From contig JALXCG010000540.1 of assembly GCA_026991065.1 (NCBI GenBank), positions 1 through 5,210 of the forward strand: DNA of 5,210 nucleotides, in the 5' to 3' direction. This document shows positions 1 to 5,210 of the stretch, piece after piece. The notes below the pieces were generated by a model. That model was not told the DNA's origin. It did no database searches and saw only the letters and a list, made by a program, of their open reading frames with translations. Made by a program: the position numbers and the translations under genes. The stretch is from JALXCG01 sp026991065 [NCBI: Gemmatimonadota bacterium]. GTDB lineage: Bacteria; GCA-2686955. Numbering within the stretch: the stretch's first letter is position 1; each line of letters opens with the position of its first letter.

Positions 1-137
1 GGCGCGACCGATGCCTCGTGGCCAACCGTGGCGCGAATCGCCTGCGGCTTGACTTTGCCACTGCGCAGGAGTCCCCGAATGATGGACTTTCCCAGTGTGC
101 CTGCGCCGATGACGCAAAAGGAGCGATTATTCAGCAT
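1..137 (-). CDS. proC: Pyrroline-5-carboxylate reductase, N-terminal part (cut by left edge)
   Basis: ProC catalyses the last step of proline synthesis, the NAD(P)H-dependent reduction of 1-pyrroline-5-carboxylate to L-proline in the cytoplasm. Only the first 45 codons are in the window. They begin MLNNRSFCVIGAGTLGKS and hold the Rossmann dinucleotide-binding loop G11-x-G13-x-x-G16, followed by IIRGLLRSG, the helix typical of this family, then the second strand with ATVGHEASVA. The ATG at 137-135 is preceded by AAGGA (147-143) at 5 bases, which supports this start. The gene overlaps the last codons of the upstream hydrolase by 11 bases in another frame, so it is probably translationally coupled to it. 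The catalytic C-terminal domain is outside the window, so another NAD(P)-binding oxidoreductase of the 6-phosphogluconate dehydrogenase-like type is possible, but the loop-plus-helix pattern is most like ProC. A proline dehydrogenase gene lies 3 kb away. Confidence 0.8.
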   Translation of the reverse strand, partial: MLNNRSFCVIGAGTLGKSIIRGLLRSGKVKPQAIRATVGHEASVA

Positions 138-1005
138 GAGTTTCCTTGTGAAGGGCAAGACGGAAGTGGGCGAAGGCGCGGTCGGCGACCACTGCGCCCT
201 CGCGGGTGAGCTTGATCAGGTGCGCCCGCAATGAGCGCCCCGCCCAGTAGTGCAGGTGGACGGGCACGTCACTGTAAACCTTGAGCAGGAGGTCGTGCTC
301 GGAGATCGACTCGGTCTGCCCGGTGAGTGCCCTCACGATGCGTGCTTCCCGCTCTTCGCGATGGGCGATGTAGTGCAGCAGCGTGGCGCGCACCGCGTCG
401 ATGGGGGGGCCGTGACCGGGGATGAGAAAGGCTGCATCCAGTGCATCCAGCGAGCGCAAAGAGGATAGATAGGCCGCCATGTCGCCCAGCTCCGGATCGA
501 TCACAATGGTGCCGGTGGCGGCGACCATGTCACCGGCGATCAGCACGTTGTTGGCCAACTCGTGGAACACCAGATGCCCTGGAGCGTGCCCCGGCGTCAG
601 CAGGGCGCGCAACGGAAAATCGGGGTCCGCTGCCACCTCCTCACCATCCGCCGCGATCGCTTCATCCATCGCAAACGGCAGGCAAGCCGCGCAGTCGGGA
701 TGCGCACGCAGCGGCACCCCCCGGCTGCGGGCCAGATGCTCCGCTCCACCGACATGATCCGGGTGGTGATGGGTGAGCAACACCGCGGCTACCTCGCGTC
801 CCTCGGCCTCCAACCGGTCCAGAATTCGATCCAGCCGCCGCTGCTCGGCGGCGTAGGGAGAGCCCGGATCGACCACCACCAATCGGGATTCGCCCAGCAG
901 GACACAATTGGTATGAGTTGCCGGCGGCAGCGTGGGGGTGCGCAGCGGCACGATCCGGATTCCGCGCGCCGTGTCGATCCAGCCCCCCGCAGTTTGGGCG
1001 TCCAT
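127..1005 (-). CDS. LACTB2-like metallo-beta-lactamase-fold hydrolase
   Basis: A complete 292-residue cytoplasmic protein of the metallo-beta-lactamase superfamily. All metal-site motifs are intact: THHHPDHVGG gives H79-x-H81-x-D83-H84, TPGHAPGH gives H140, AGDM gives D159 and IPGHG gives H198. This set normally binds two zinc ions and activates water for hydrolysis. Residues from about 215 on (HREEREARIVRAL, then SLRAHLIKLTREGAV) match the winged-helix tail of the LACTB2 subgroup, whose human member is an endoribonuclease. The bacterial members have no settled substrate, so RNase, thioester hydrolase or glyoxalase-II-like activity are all open. The ATG at 1005-1003 has AGGAG at 1017-1013, 7 bases upstream. 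A second ATG at 1009-1007 is in another frame and leads nowhere. No signal peptide is visible. It is the first gene of an operon with proC (11-base overlap) and diverges from typA. Family assignment is firm; function is inferred only broadly. Confidence 0.9.
   Translation of the reverse strand: MDAQTAGGWIDTARGIRIVPLRTPTLPPATHTNCVLLGESRLVVVDPGSPYAAEQRRLDRILDRLEAEGREVAAVLLTHHHPDHVGGAEHLARSRGVPLRAHPDCAACLPFAMDEAIAADGEEVAADPDFPLRALLTPGHAPGHLVFHELANNVLIAGDMVAATGTIVIDPELGDMAAYLSSLRSLDALDAAFLIPGHGPPIDAVRATLLHYIAHREEREARIVRALTGQTESISEHDLLLKVYSDVPVHLHYWAGRSLRAHLIKLTREGAVVADRAFAHFRLALHKETHAE
143..147 (-). promoter_or_regulatory. Ribosome binding site of proC
   Basis: AAGGA read on the minus strand, 5 bases upstream of the ATG at 137-135. 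It lies inside the end of the metallo-hydrolase gene. It fixes the proC start and shows that translation begins before the upstream gene has ended. Confidence 0.6.
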
Positions 1006-1037
1006 GCATGCTCTCCTGAAAAACGCAACCGAGAGAA

Positions 1038-1043
1038 ATCATA
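1038..1043 (-). promoter_or_regulatory. Candidate -10 box for the hydrolase-proC operon
   Basis: TATGAT on the minus strand matches the sigma70 -10 consensus at five of six bases. It would start transcription near 1031 and give a leader of about 25 bases that contains the AGGAG site. No good -35 hexamer lies at 16-18 bases. A TTGAGA at 1057-1052 is only 8 bases away, too close to pair with it. The call rests on one hexamer and its position. Confidence 0.35.
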
Positions 1044-1090
1044 CTATCACGTCTCAAAACAGGATCGTCGCAGCAGTCGCGGAGCACTTC

Positions 1091-1099
1091 TGTTATCCT
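1091..1099 (+). promoter_or_regulatory. Candidate extended -10 for typA
   Basis: TGTTATCCT fits the extended -10 pattern TGn followed by a hexamer (TATCCT, four of six matches to TATAAT). It would start RNA near 1106, leaving about 50 bases of leader before the typA ATG. No convincing -35 is present about 17 bases upstream, which an extended -10 can tolerate. This is weak evidence. Confidence 0.25.
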
Positions 1100-1155
1100 C
1101 TCGTGTTTCATTTCGGATCTGTGTCCGCGCCTTTTTCCCCTCTGCGATTGCTTCC

Positions 1156-2976
1156 ATGAACTCCATGCCCCTGCGCAACCTTGCCATCATCGCCCATGTC
1201 GACCATGGGAAGACCACCCTTGTCGATCAGATGCTCCTGCAAACCGGAGTGTTCGGCGCCCACCAGGTGGTCTCCGACCGGGTCATGGACCGCGGCGACC
1301 TGGAGCGCGAGCGGGGCATCACCATCCTCTCCAAGAACGCTGCCGTGACGTGGCGGGAGTTGCGCATCAACCTGGTTGACACTCCCGGCCACGCCGACTT
1401 CGGCGGCGAAGTGGAGCGTGTGCTCGGCATGGTTGATGGTGTCCTCCTGGTGGTCGATGCGGTCGAGGGGCCCATGCCGCAAACCCGCTTTGTCCTTCAG
1501 CAAGCGCTTCAGCGCCGTCTGGCGCCGGTCATTGTCGTCAACAAGGTGGACCGCCCCGAAGCGCGCTGCACCGAGGTGGTCGACGAGGTCCTGGAGCTGT
1601 TTCTCGACCTTGGCGCCGACGAGAGCGCCTTCGACGCCCCGGTCATCTTCTGCTCCGCCCGTCAGGGCAGCGCATCGCTCTCCGCGGACTCCCAAGGTCC
1701 CGACCTCACTCCGCTCTTCGAGGCGATCCGCGACCATGTCCCCGCTCCCTCCGCCGATCCCGGCGCTCCCTTTCGCATGCGCGTCGACACCATCGACTAC
1801 AATGACTATGTGGGGCGCATCGCCATCGGGCGCATCGACCGTGGCACCGTGCGTCGCCGCGACGAGGTCGTCCTGGTGCCCAAGAGCGGTCAGCCCAAGC
1901 CGGTCAAGATCAACTGGATCCAACTCTTCCGCGGAGTCGATCGGGAAGAGGTGCCCAGTGCCCAGGCCGGCGACATCGTCTCCATCTCTTTCGGTGAAGA
2001 GGTTGAGATCGGCGAGAGCCTTTGCGCTCCCGATTGCGTCGAGCCCCTCCCCACATTCGAAGTTGAAGCTCCCACCGTCACCATGCTCTTCGAGGTGAAC
2101 AACTCCCCACTCGCGGGCACCGAGGGCAAATATGTGACCTCCAAGAATCTGCGCGAACGTCTCCAGCGCGAGCTTCGCTCCAACCTCGCCCTGCGCGTCG
2201 AGAGCACCGAAACCGCCGATGTTTTTCGCGTCTCCGGCCGGGGCGAGTTGCACCTCTCGATCCTCATCGAAACCATGCGCCGCGAAGGTTATGAACTCGC
2301 CGTCACGCGTCCCCAGCCGATTCTCATTCAGGATGAGAACGGCCGCACTCTCGAGCCCTTCGAACGTGTTGTCGCCGATGTTCCAAGTGAGTCGTTCGGC
2401 CCGGTCATGGAGAAACTGGGTGAGCGCCGGGGCGAACTGCTCGACATGCGCGCCGGCGACAGCGGGCGCACCCGCGCCGAGTTTCTCGTCCCTTCCCGCG
2501 GTCTCTTCGGCTTCCGTGGGGAGTTTCTCACCGACACCCGTGGCGAAGGTCTGCTCTACCACGTTTTCGACTCCTACCGCCCGCGCGCCGGCGCGATGCC
2601 CAGCCGCTCCCGTGGTTCCATGATCGCCAACTCTTCCGGCCAAACCGTCGCCTACGCCCTCATCAATCTCGAGGATCGCGGAGAGTTCTTCGTTCTCCCC
2701 GGAACCAAGGTTTACGAAGGCATGGTCGTTGGGGTCCACCGCCGGCCCGACGATCTGGTCGTCAATCCCACCAAGAAGCGGCAACTCAGCAACGTGCGCA
2801 AATCCACCGCCGAAGAGCTGGTGCGCATGACTCCGCCGCGCAAGATGTCCCTCGAAGAGTGCATCGAGTTCCTTGCCGACGATGAACTCCTCGAAGTTAC
2901 TCCCCAGAGCCTGCGCATCCGCAAACGGATCCTCACCGAAGAGGGGCGGAAGCAAGCTCGCAAGAAGAAGGCATAA
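1156..2976 (+). CDS. typA: Translational GTPase TypA/BipA
   Basis: TypA (BipA) is an EF-G-like GTPase that binds the 70S ribosome and helps 50S assembly and growth under stress such as cold. The predicted 606 residues match the family's usual length of about 600. The GTPase domain shows G1 AHVDHGKT (13-20), G2 RGITI (53-57), G3 DTPGH (75-79, with catalytic H79), G4 NKVD (129-132) and a G5-like CSA (166-168). A beta-barrel domain II follows (about 205-295), then an EF-G-like domain with [20 protein letters not shown] (361-380). The TypA-specific C-terminal domain has [19 protein letters not shown] (505-523) and [14 protein letters not shown] (537-550), which separates it from EF-G and LepA. 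The basic tail ends KQARKKKA. The start is uncertain: ATG 1156 or ATG 1165 (MPLRN, closer to the usual family N-terminus); neither has a Shine-Dalgarno site. A proline dehydrogenase gene follows after 4 bases, implying one transcript. Confidence 0.97.
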   Translation: MNSMPLRNLAIIAHVDHGKTTLVDQMLLQTGVFGAHQVVSDRVMDRGDLERERGITILSKNAAVTWRELRINLVDTPGHADFGGEVERVLGMVDGVLLVVDAVEGPMPQTRFVLQQALQRRLAPVIVVNKVDRPEARCTEVVDEVLELFLDLGADESAFDAPVIFCSARQGSASLSADSQGPDLTPLFEAIRDHVPAPSADPGAPFRMRVDTIDYNDYVGRIAIGRIDRGTVRRRDEVVLVPKSGQPKPVKINWIQLFRGVDREEVPSAQAGDIVSISFGEEVEIGESLCAPDCVEPLPTFEVEAPTVTMLFEVNNSPLAGTEGKYVTSKNLRERLQRELRSNLALRVESTETADVFRVSGRGELHLSILIETMRREGYELAVTRPQPILIQDENGRTLEPFERVVADVPSESFGPVMEKLGERRGELLDMRAGDSGRTRAEFLVPSRGLFGFRGEFLTDTRGEGLLYHVFDSYRPRAGAMPSRSRGSMIANSSGQTVAYALINLEDRGEFFVLPGTKVYEGMVVGVHRRPDDLVVNPTKKRQLSNVRKSTAEELVRMTPPRKMSLEECIEFLADDELLEVTPQSLRIRKRILTEEGRKQARKKKA

Positions 2977-2980
2977 GACG

Positions 2981-3883
2981 ATGAGCATGTTCAATCAGAT
3001 GCTTGCCTCGGCTCTACCCCACATGCCCCAGTCCCTCGTGGGCAAAGTCAGCGCGCGCTACATCGCCGGCGAGCGCCTTGAAGACGCCATGCGGGTGGTG
3101 CGCCGCTACAACGACCGCGGTGCCGGCGCCACGGTCGACCTGCTCGGCGAATTCGTCGATCACTTCGCGGCGGTCGACGCGACCGTTCAGGAGTACATTC
3201 GCATCCTCGATGAGCTGGACCGGCTTCAGCTTCGCGCCGGTATCTCGGTCAAGCTCACCGCCTTCGGCCTTTTGCTCGACGCCGCTCGCTGCCGCGAAGC
3301 GGTTGCCCGCGTGGTCGATCACGCCGCCACGCGCGGCCGCTATGTCCGCATCGACATGGAAGACAGCCCGGTCACCGACGCCACGTTCGAGATCTACCGC
3401 GCCATGCGCGCCCGCTACGAGCGCGTCGGAATCGTTATCCAGGCCTATCTTCGCCGCACTCCCGCCGACGCCGAGCGCCTGGTCGCCGAAGGTGCCGATG
3501 TCCGTCTCTGCAAAGGGATCTACGTCGAACCCCAGGCGCTTGCCTGGAAACATCCCGAGAGTGTCCGGCGCAACTACACCCACACCCTCGAAATCCTTCT
3601 TCGCGGCAGCGGCCATGTTGCCATCGCCACCCACGACGAACCCCTGGTCTGGGACGCCCTCGACCTCATCCGCCGCCTCGAAATCCCCTCCAGCCGCTAC
3701 GAATTTCAAGCGCTGCTCGGTGTCGCCCAACCCCTGGTCGACACTCTCATCGATCAGGGGCAACCGTTGCGCATCTACGTCCCCTACGGCGAAGCCTGGT
3801 TTGCCTACGCCACCCGGCGCCTGCGCGAAAACCCCGCCATCGCCGGTCATGTCACCCGCGACCTTTTCTCTTCCGCCTCCTGA
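2981..3883 (+). CDS. Proline dehydrogenase, monofunctional (FAD-dependent)
   Basis: Proline dehydrogenase oxidises L-proline to 1-pyrroline-5-carboxylate with FAD and passes electrons to the membrane quinone pool; it is the first step of proline breakdown. The 300-residue product is a single-domain enzyme of the PRODH barrel family, about the size of the Thermus-type enzymes, without the aldehyde dehydrogenase half found in PutA. Family motifs seen: SVKLTAFGL (89-97), RIDMEDSPVTD (123-133), VIQAYLRR (152-159), RLCKGIYVEP (175-184, K178), IATHDE (215-220), YEFQALLGV (240-248) and the C-terminal TRRLRENP (278-285), whose arginines and glutamate hold the substrate in known structures. The ATG at 2981 is 4 bases after the typA stop codon, with GAAGG at 2967-2971 inside the end of typA; a second in-frame ATG at 2987 is possible. 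No transmembrane segment is evident. The matching P5C dehydrogenase is not in the window, while a P5C reductase gene lies at the left edge. Confidence 0.95.
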   Translation: MSMFNQMLASALPHMPQSLVGKVSARYIAGERLEDAMRVVRRYNDRGAGATVDLLGEFVDHFAAVDATVQEYIRILDELDRLQLRAGISVKLTAFGLLLDAARCREAVARVVDHAATRGRYVRIDMEDSPVTDATFEIYRAMRARYERVGIVIQAYLRRTPADAERLVAEGADVRLCKGIYVEPQALAWKHPESVRRNYTHTLEILLRGSGHVAIATHDEPLVWDALDLIRRLEIPSSRYEFQALLGVAQPLVDTLIDQGQPLRIYVPYGEAWFAYATRRLRENPAIAGHVTRDLFSSAS

Positions 3884-3903
3884 CCGCGGCGTCGCCGCCG
3901 CGG
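3884..3903. terminator. GC-only hairpin between convergent genes
   Basis: CCGCGGCG (3884-3891), loop TCGC, then CGCCGCGG (3896-3903) form a perfect 8-base-pair stem. It begins at the base after the proline dehydrogenase stop codon and ends 4 bases before the cytochrome stop codon on the other strand. The position suits a two-way terminator or 3'-end stabiliser. No run of T follows on either strand, so it is not a classical intrinsic terminator. Confidence 0.45.
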
Positions 3904-3907
3904 CCCG

Positions 3908-4570
3908 CTACTGTGAGAGCAGCCGGATGTAGCTCACCAGCCCCTCCACTTCCGCGCGGCTCAGAATCCCCTCCCAGGCGGGCATGTACTCGCCCGCGCC
4001 CTCCAGGATCGAATCCACCAGCTCGTCGTTGCTCAAGGGATTCATGGCATTGGGATTGCTGTGATCGGCCGGTTCGATCTTCAGCAACCGGGTCAGGATT
4101 CCGTCGCCCTCCCCCTGCTCGCCGTGGCAGGCCGTGCAATACTGCTCGTAGGTCTTGTAGCCCACGGATGGATCCCCCAGCAGCGGGTGCTTGGAGGTGC
4201 TGAGAAAGCGCAGCCAGGCGATCAGCGCATCGATCTGCTGGTCGCTGAAAACACTCTTCCATTCCGGCATCGCGTCACTGATCAGGTTGTGGCGATCGCG
4301 GCCGGTGATCGTCTGCTTCCCCTCGCCGGTGATGATCTTGCGCAGAATCGTGTCGCTGCGGGAGCGGACCGTGGTAGTGAGATCCGCCGGTTTGATCTTC
4401 ATCTGCGCCGCCAGCGGACCATCCCCTTTGCCGTCCGGACCGTGGCAGAGCTGACAGTAAGAGACAAAGAGCCGCCGCCCCTGGAAAGCGGGCGGCGGGT
4501 CCGCCATGGCAGTTTGTGCCTGGACGACAATGGCGAGACAGAGCAGCAGAAAGCGGGGTGTATCTTTCAC
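3908..4570 (-). CDS. Secreted diheme c-type cytochrome (tandem domain duplication)
   Basis: A periplasmic electron carrier of 220 residues with two covalent heme c sites. Residues 1-23 form a signal peptide: K2 and R6, a hydrophobic core FLLLCLAIVV, and AMA before the likely cut at A23/D24. Domain 1 has CQLCH (39-43) with a probable axial Met in AMPEW (M101); domain 2 has CTACH (145-149) with a probable axial Met in YMPAW (M196). The domains are clearly copies: each heme motif is followed by G-x-G-D-G and a K-I-x-P-A-D segment, 106 residues apart. The GTG at 4570-4568 is chosen as start because GGAGG (4582-4578) lies 7 bases upstream and the signal peptide then begins at once; the ATG at 4651 would add 27 residues and bury the signal peptide. 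It is convergent with proline dehydrogenase and downstream of the tricorn gene, but seems to have its own promoter. Its redox partners cannot be told from the window. Confidence 0.93.
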   Translation of the reverse strand: MKDTPRFLLLCLAIVVQAQTAMADPPPAFQGRRLFVSYCQLCHGPDGKGDGPLAAQMKIKPADLTTTVRSRSDTILRKIITGEGKQTITGRDRHNLISDAMPEWKSVFSDQQIDALIAWLRFLSTSKHPLLGDPSVGYKTYEQYCTACHGEQGEGDGILTRLLKIEPADHSNPNAMNPLSNDELVDSILEGAGEYMPAWEGILSRAEVEGLVSYIRLLSQ

Positions 4571-4577
4571 TCGGCGA

Positions 4578-4582
4578 CCTCC
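4578..4582 (-). promoter_or_regulatory. Ribosome binding site deciding the GTG start of the cytochrome
   Basis: GGAGG on the minus strand (within GGGAGGT, 4583-4577), 7 bases from the GTG at 4570-4568. It is one of the strongest Shine-Dalgarno matches in the window and is the reason for preferring the GTG over the in-frame ATG at 4651. Confidence 0.75.
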
Positions 4583-4676
4583 CGACAGTGCCGGAGCCGC
4601 GCGGTACAACCGCCAAAGAGCCTTCAGCGCAACGTGCGTGCACTCCGGCACACTTGGTTAGTATGCATCCGCAAAG

Positions 4677-4706
4677 ATTATAGGCGGCCGGCGCAAGCGG
4701 CCGCAA
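4677..4706 (-). promoter_or_regulatory. Candidate sigma70-type promoter of the cytochrome gene
   Basis: A perfect -10 hexamer TATAAT (4682-4677) lies 18 bases from TTGCGG (4706-4701), which keeps the TTG of the -35 consensus. Transcription would start near 4670, giving a leader of about 100 bases. In such GC-rich DNA a perfect TATAAT in the right gap and direction is notable. The weak -35 and the inverted repeat across the spacer suggest a regulated promoter, which is inference. Confidence 0.55.
4684..4704. repeat. Inverted repeat in the promoter spacer
   Basis: GCGGCCG (4684-4690) and CGGCCGC (4698-4704) are perfect inverted copies around a 7-base centre GCGCAAG. The repeat fills the space between the -35-like and -10 hexamers of the candidate cytochrome promoter, where a dimeric repressor or activator could bind. 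In GC-rich DNA a 7-base match can arise by chance. Confidence 0.4.
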
Positions 4707-4712
4707 GGGAGA

Positions 4713-4731
4713 CCTTGAGCGACCATCAAGG
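4713..4731. repeat. Short inverted repeat
   Basis: CCTTGA (4713-4718) and TCAAGG (4726-4731) are perfect inverted copies around a 7-base centre. It lies just upstream of the candidate cytochrome promoter and could be a regulator site or a small hairpin in the tail of the tricorn transcript. Nothing else identifies its role. Confidence 0.3.
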
Positions 4732-4753
4732 CTCCATCTGCGCAGTTGGCCGC

Positions 4754-4771
4754 GGGGCTGACCTCAGCCCC
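4754..4771 (-). terminator. Candidate transcript-end hairpin after the tricorn gene
   Basis: GGGGCTGA (4754-4761) and TCAGCCCC (4764-4771) are perfect inverted copies; with a four-base loop they give a 7-base-pair GC-rich stem. It starts 20 bases after the tricorn stop codon in the direction of transcription. No T run follows, so termination would not be of the classical intrinsic kind. Confidence 0.4.
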
Positions 4772-4790
4772 CCAGCCCCGCCCTCCTCCA

Positions 4791-5210
4791 TCAACTCACA
4801 TTACGCGGCGGTAGCGTCGGCAGAGTTCGTCGCGGGCGCTCTTTCCAATCCGGCTCGCGCACCGGATTCCGCCGCAACTCCTCCAGCACCTCTTCGATCG
4901 CCCGCGTCAACTGCGGATCCTCGCCCGCCACATAATCCTGCGGCCGGAAGGGAACCACGATATCGGGGTCGGTCCCATGCCCCTCCACATCCCAGCCCAC
5001 ATCCTGGAACCAGAAGGAGAACTCCGGCTGCGTGGTGATGGTGCCGTCGACCAGAGCATGCCGCGGCCAGATGCCGACCACCCCGCCCCAGGTGCGGGTG
5101 CCGATCAGCTTGCCCAGCTTCATCAGCTTGAAACAGTGGCAGAAAATATCGCCGTCGGAACCGGCGTACTCGTTGCCGATCGCCACGATCGCCCCGGGAA
5201 TCGATTCGGT
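4791..5210 (-). CDS. Tricorn-type serine protease (S41 family), C-terminal part (cut by right edge)
   Basis: Tricorn proteases are large cytoplasmic peptidases that degrade peptides released by the proteasome or other ATP-dependent proteases. The last 139 residues are visible. The fragment opens TESIPGAIVAIGNEYAGSDG, with the nucleophile serine in AGSDGD at fragment residue 18, then GTRTWGGVVGI (37-47) and GWDVEGHGTDPDIVV (72-86) with a glutamate at residue 76. Serine and glutamate are 58 residues apart, the same as S965 and E1023 of the Thermoplasma tricorn protease. A basic, proline-rich tail (about 104-136) ends the protein. The beta-propeller and PDZ parts, the catalytic His and the substrate-selecting residue lie outside the window, so activity and length cannot be judged. 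The frame is open to the right edge; the GTG at 5186-5184 is an internal codon, not a start. The gene ends 220 bases upstream of the cytochrome gene. Confidence 0.92.
   Translation of the reverse strand, partial: TESIPGAIVAIGNEYAGSDGDIFCHCFKLMKLGKLIGTRTWGGVVGIWPRHALVDGTITTQPEFSFWFQDVGWDVEGHGTDPDIVVPFRPQDYVAGEDPQLTRAIEEVLEELRRNPVREPDWKERPRRTLPTLPPRNVS

Larger units (their letters stand above)
1006..1155. promoter_or_regulatory. Divergent intergenic region between hydrolase-proC and typA-proline dehydrogenase
   Basis: These 150 bases separate two divergent operons and must hold the promoters of both. The stretch from about 1017 to 1065 is visibly richer in A and T than the flanking genes, as expected of promoter DNA. 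The 50 bases before typA are pyrimidine-rich on the plus strand and contain no Shine-Dalgarno sequence. I see no long inverted repeat that would name an operator and no riboswitch fold that I can recognise. Confidence 0.6.
4571..4790. other. Non-coding gap between tricorn gene and cytochrome gene
   Basis: No gene is seen in these 220 bases. Read on the minus strand it holds, in order, a hairpin just after the tricorn stop codon (4771-4754), a second inverted repeat (4731-4713), a third (4704-4684) that lies within the candidate cytochrome promoter, a perfect TATAAT (4682-4677) and about 100 bases of leader ending in the cytochrome ribosome binding site. No tRNA-like arms or T-loop sequence were found. 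Confidence 0.6.

Noticed and set aside
1052-1057. TTGAGA on the minus strand as the -35 of the hydrolase promoter
   Set aside because: It is only 8 bases from the TATGAT hexamer, too close for a sigma70 promoter, and no -10 sequence lies at the right distance from it.
562-1155. An in-frame extension of typA by 198 codons upstream
   Set aside because: The extension runs antisense through the conserved metallo-hydrolase gene and the promoter region, has no family-like sequence, and would make TypA far longer than its usual 600 residues.
1108-2994. A 628-codon open frame antisense to typA
   Set aside because: It is the mirror of a strongly conserved GTPase gene in GC-rich DNA, where few stop codons arise on the opposite strand. 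Its translation is low-complexity and matches no family that I recognise.
3003-3932. A 309-codon plus-strand frame overlapping proline dehydrogenase
   Set aside because: Its Ser/Pro/Ala-rich translation is typical of a shifted frame over a GC-rich gene; the proline dehydrogenase frame carries all the family motifs.
4571-4651. A longer cytochrome starting at ATG 4651
   Set aside because: The extra 27 residues would precede the signal peptide and there is no ribosome site at that ATG, whereas the GTG at 4570 has GGAGG at 7 bases.
4683-4771. A possible tRNA or structured RNA in the gap with three inverted repeats
   Set aside because: No acceptor-stem pairing, anticodon arm or T-loop sequence can be assembled; the repeats are separate short stems.
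4061-5038. A 325-codon plus-strand frame across the cytochrome, the gap and the tricorn end
   Set aside because: It lies antisense to two well-supported genes and runs through the promoter region; no recognisable domain.

Overview
The window is GC-rich, almost fully coding DNA from a bacterium. TypA/BipA is a bacterial translational GTPase, and several genes have clear Shine-Dalgarno sites. A c-type cytochrome with a cleavable signal peptide points to a respiring cell, probably with a Gram-negative type envelope. A tricorn-type peptidase fits environmental high-GC phyla where bacterial tricorn homologues occur (for example Acidobacteria, Planctomycetes, Gemmatimonadetes and uncultivated lineages). 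I cannot place the organism more precisely from the sequence alone.

Layout from left to right. (1) 1-137, minus: the start of a pyrroline-5-carboxylate reductase (ProC) gene, cut by the left edge. (2) 127-1005, minus: a LACTB2-like metallo-beta-lactamase-fold hydrolase that overlaps proC by 11 bases, so the two form an operon read leftwards. (3) 1006-1155: a divergent promoter region. (4) 1156-2976, plus: typA/bipA, complete. (5) 2981-3883, plus: a monofunctional proline dehydrogenase starting 4 bases after the typA stop codon. (6) 3884-3907: a short GC-only inverted repeat between convergent genes. (7) 3908-4570, minus: a secreted diheme cytochrome c built from two copies of one domain, with a GTG start. 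(8) 4571-4790: a 220-base non-coding stretch with a good candidate promoter for the cytochrome and three inverted repeats. (9) 4791-5210, minus: the C-terminal end of a tricorn-type serine protease, cut by the right edge.

The main theme is proline. The plus-strand operon carries the enzyme that oxidises proline to pyrroline-5-carboxylate (P5C). The divergent minus-strand operon carries the enzyme that reduces P5C back to proline. Their shared control region is the 150 bases between typA and the hydrolase gene. The pairing of proline dehydrogenase with the stress-linked ribosomal GTPase TypA, and of ProC with a LACTB2-like hydrolase, is unusual enough to note, but no functional link can be shown here. 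The cytochrome and the tricorn fragment look like separate transcription units. I see no mobile element, CRISPR array, RNA gene or clearly novel multi-gene system.
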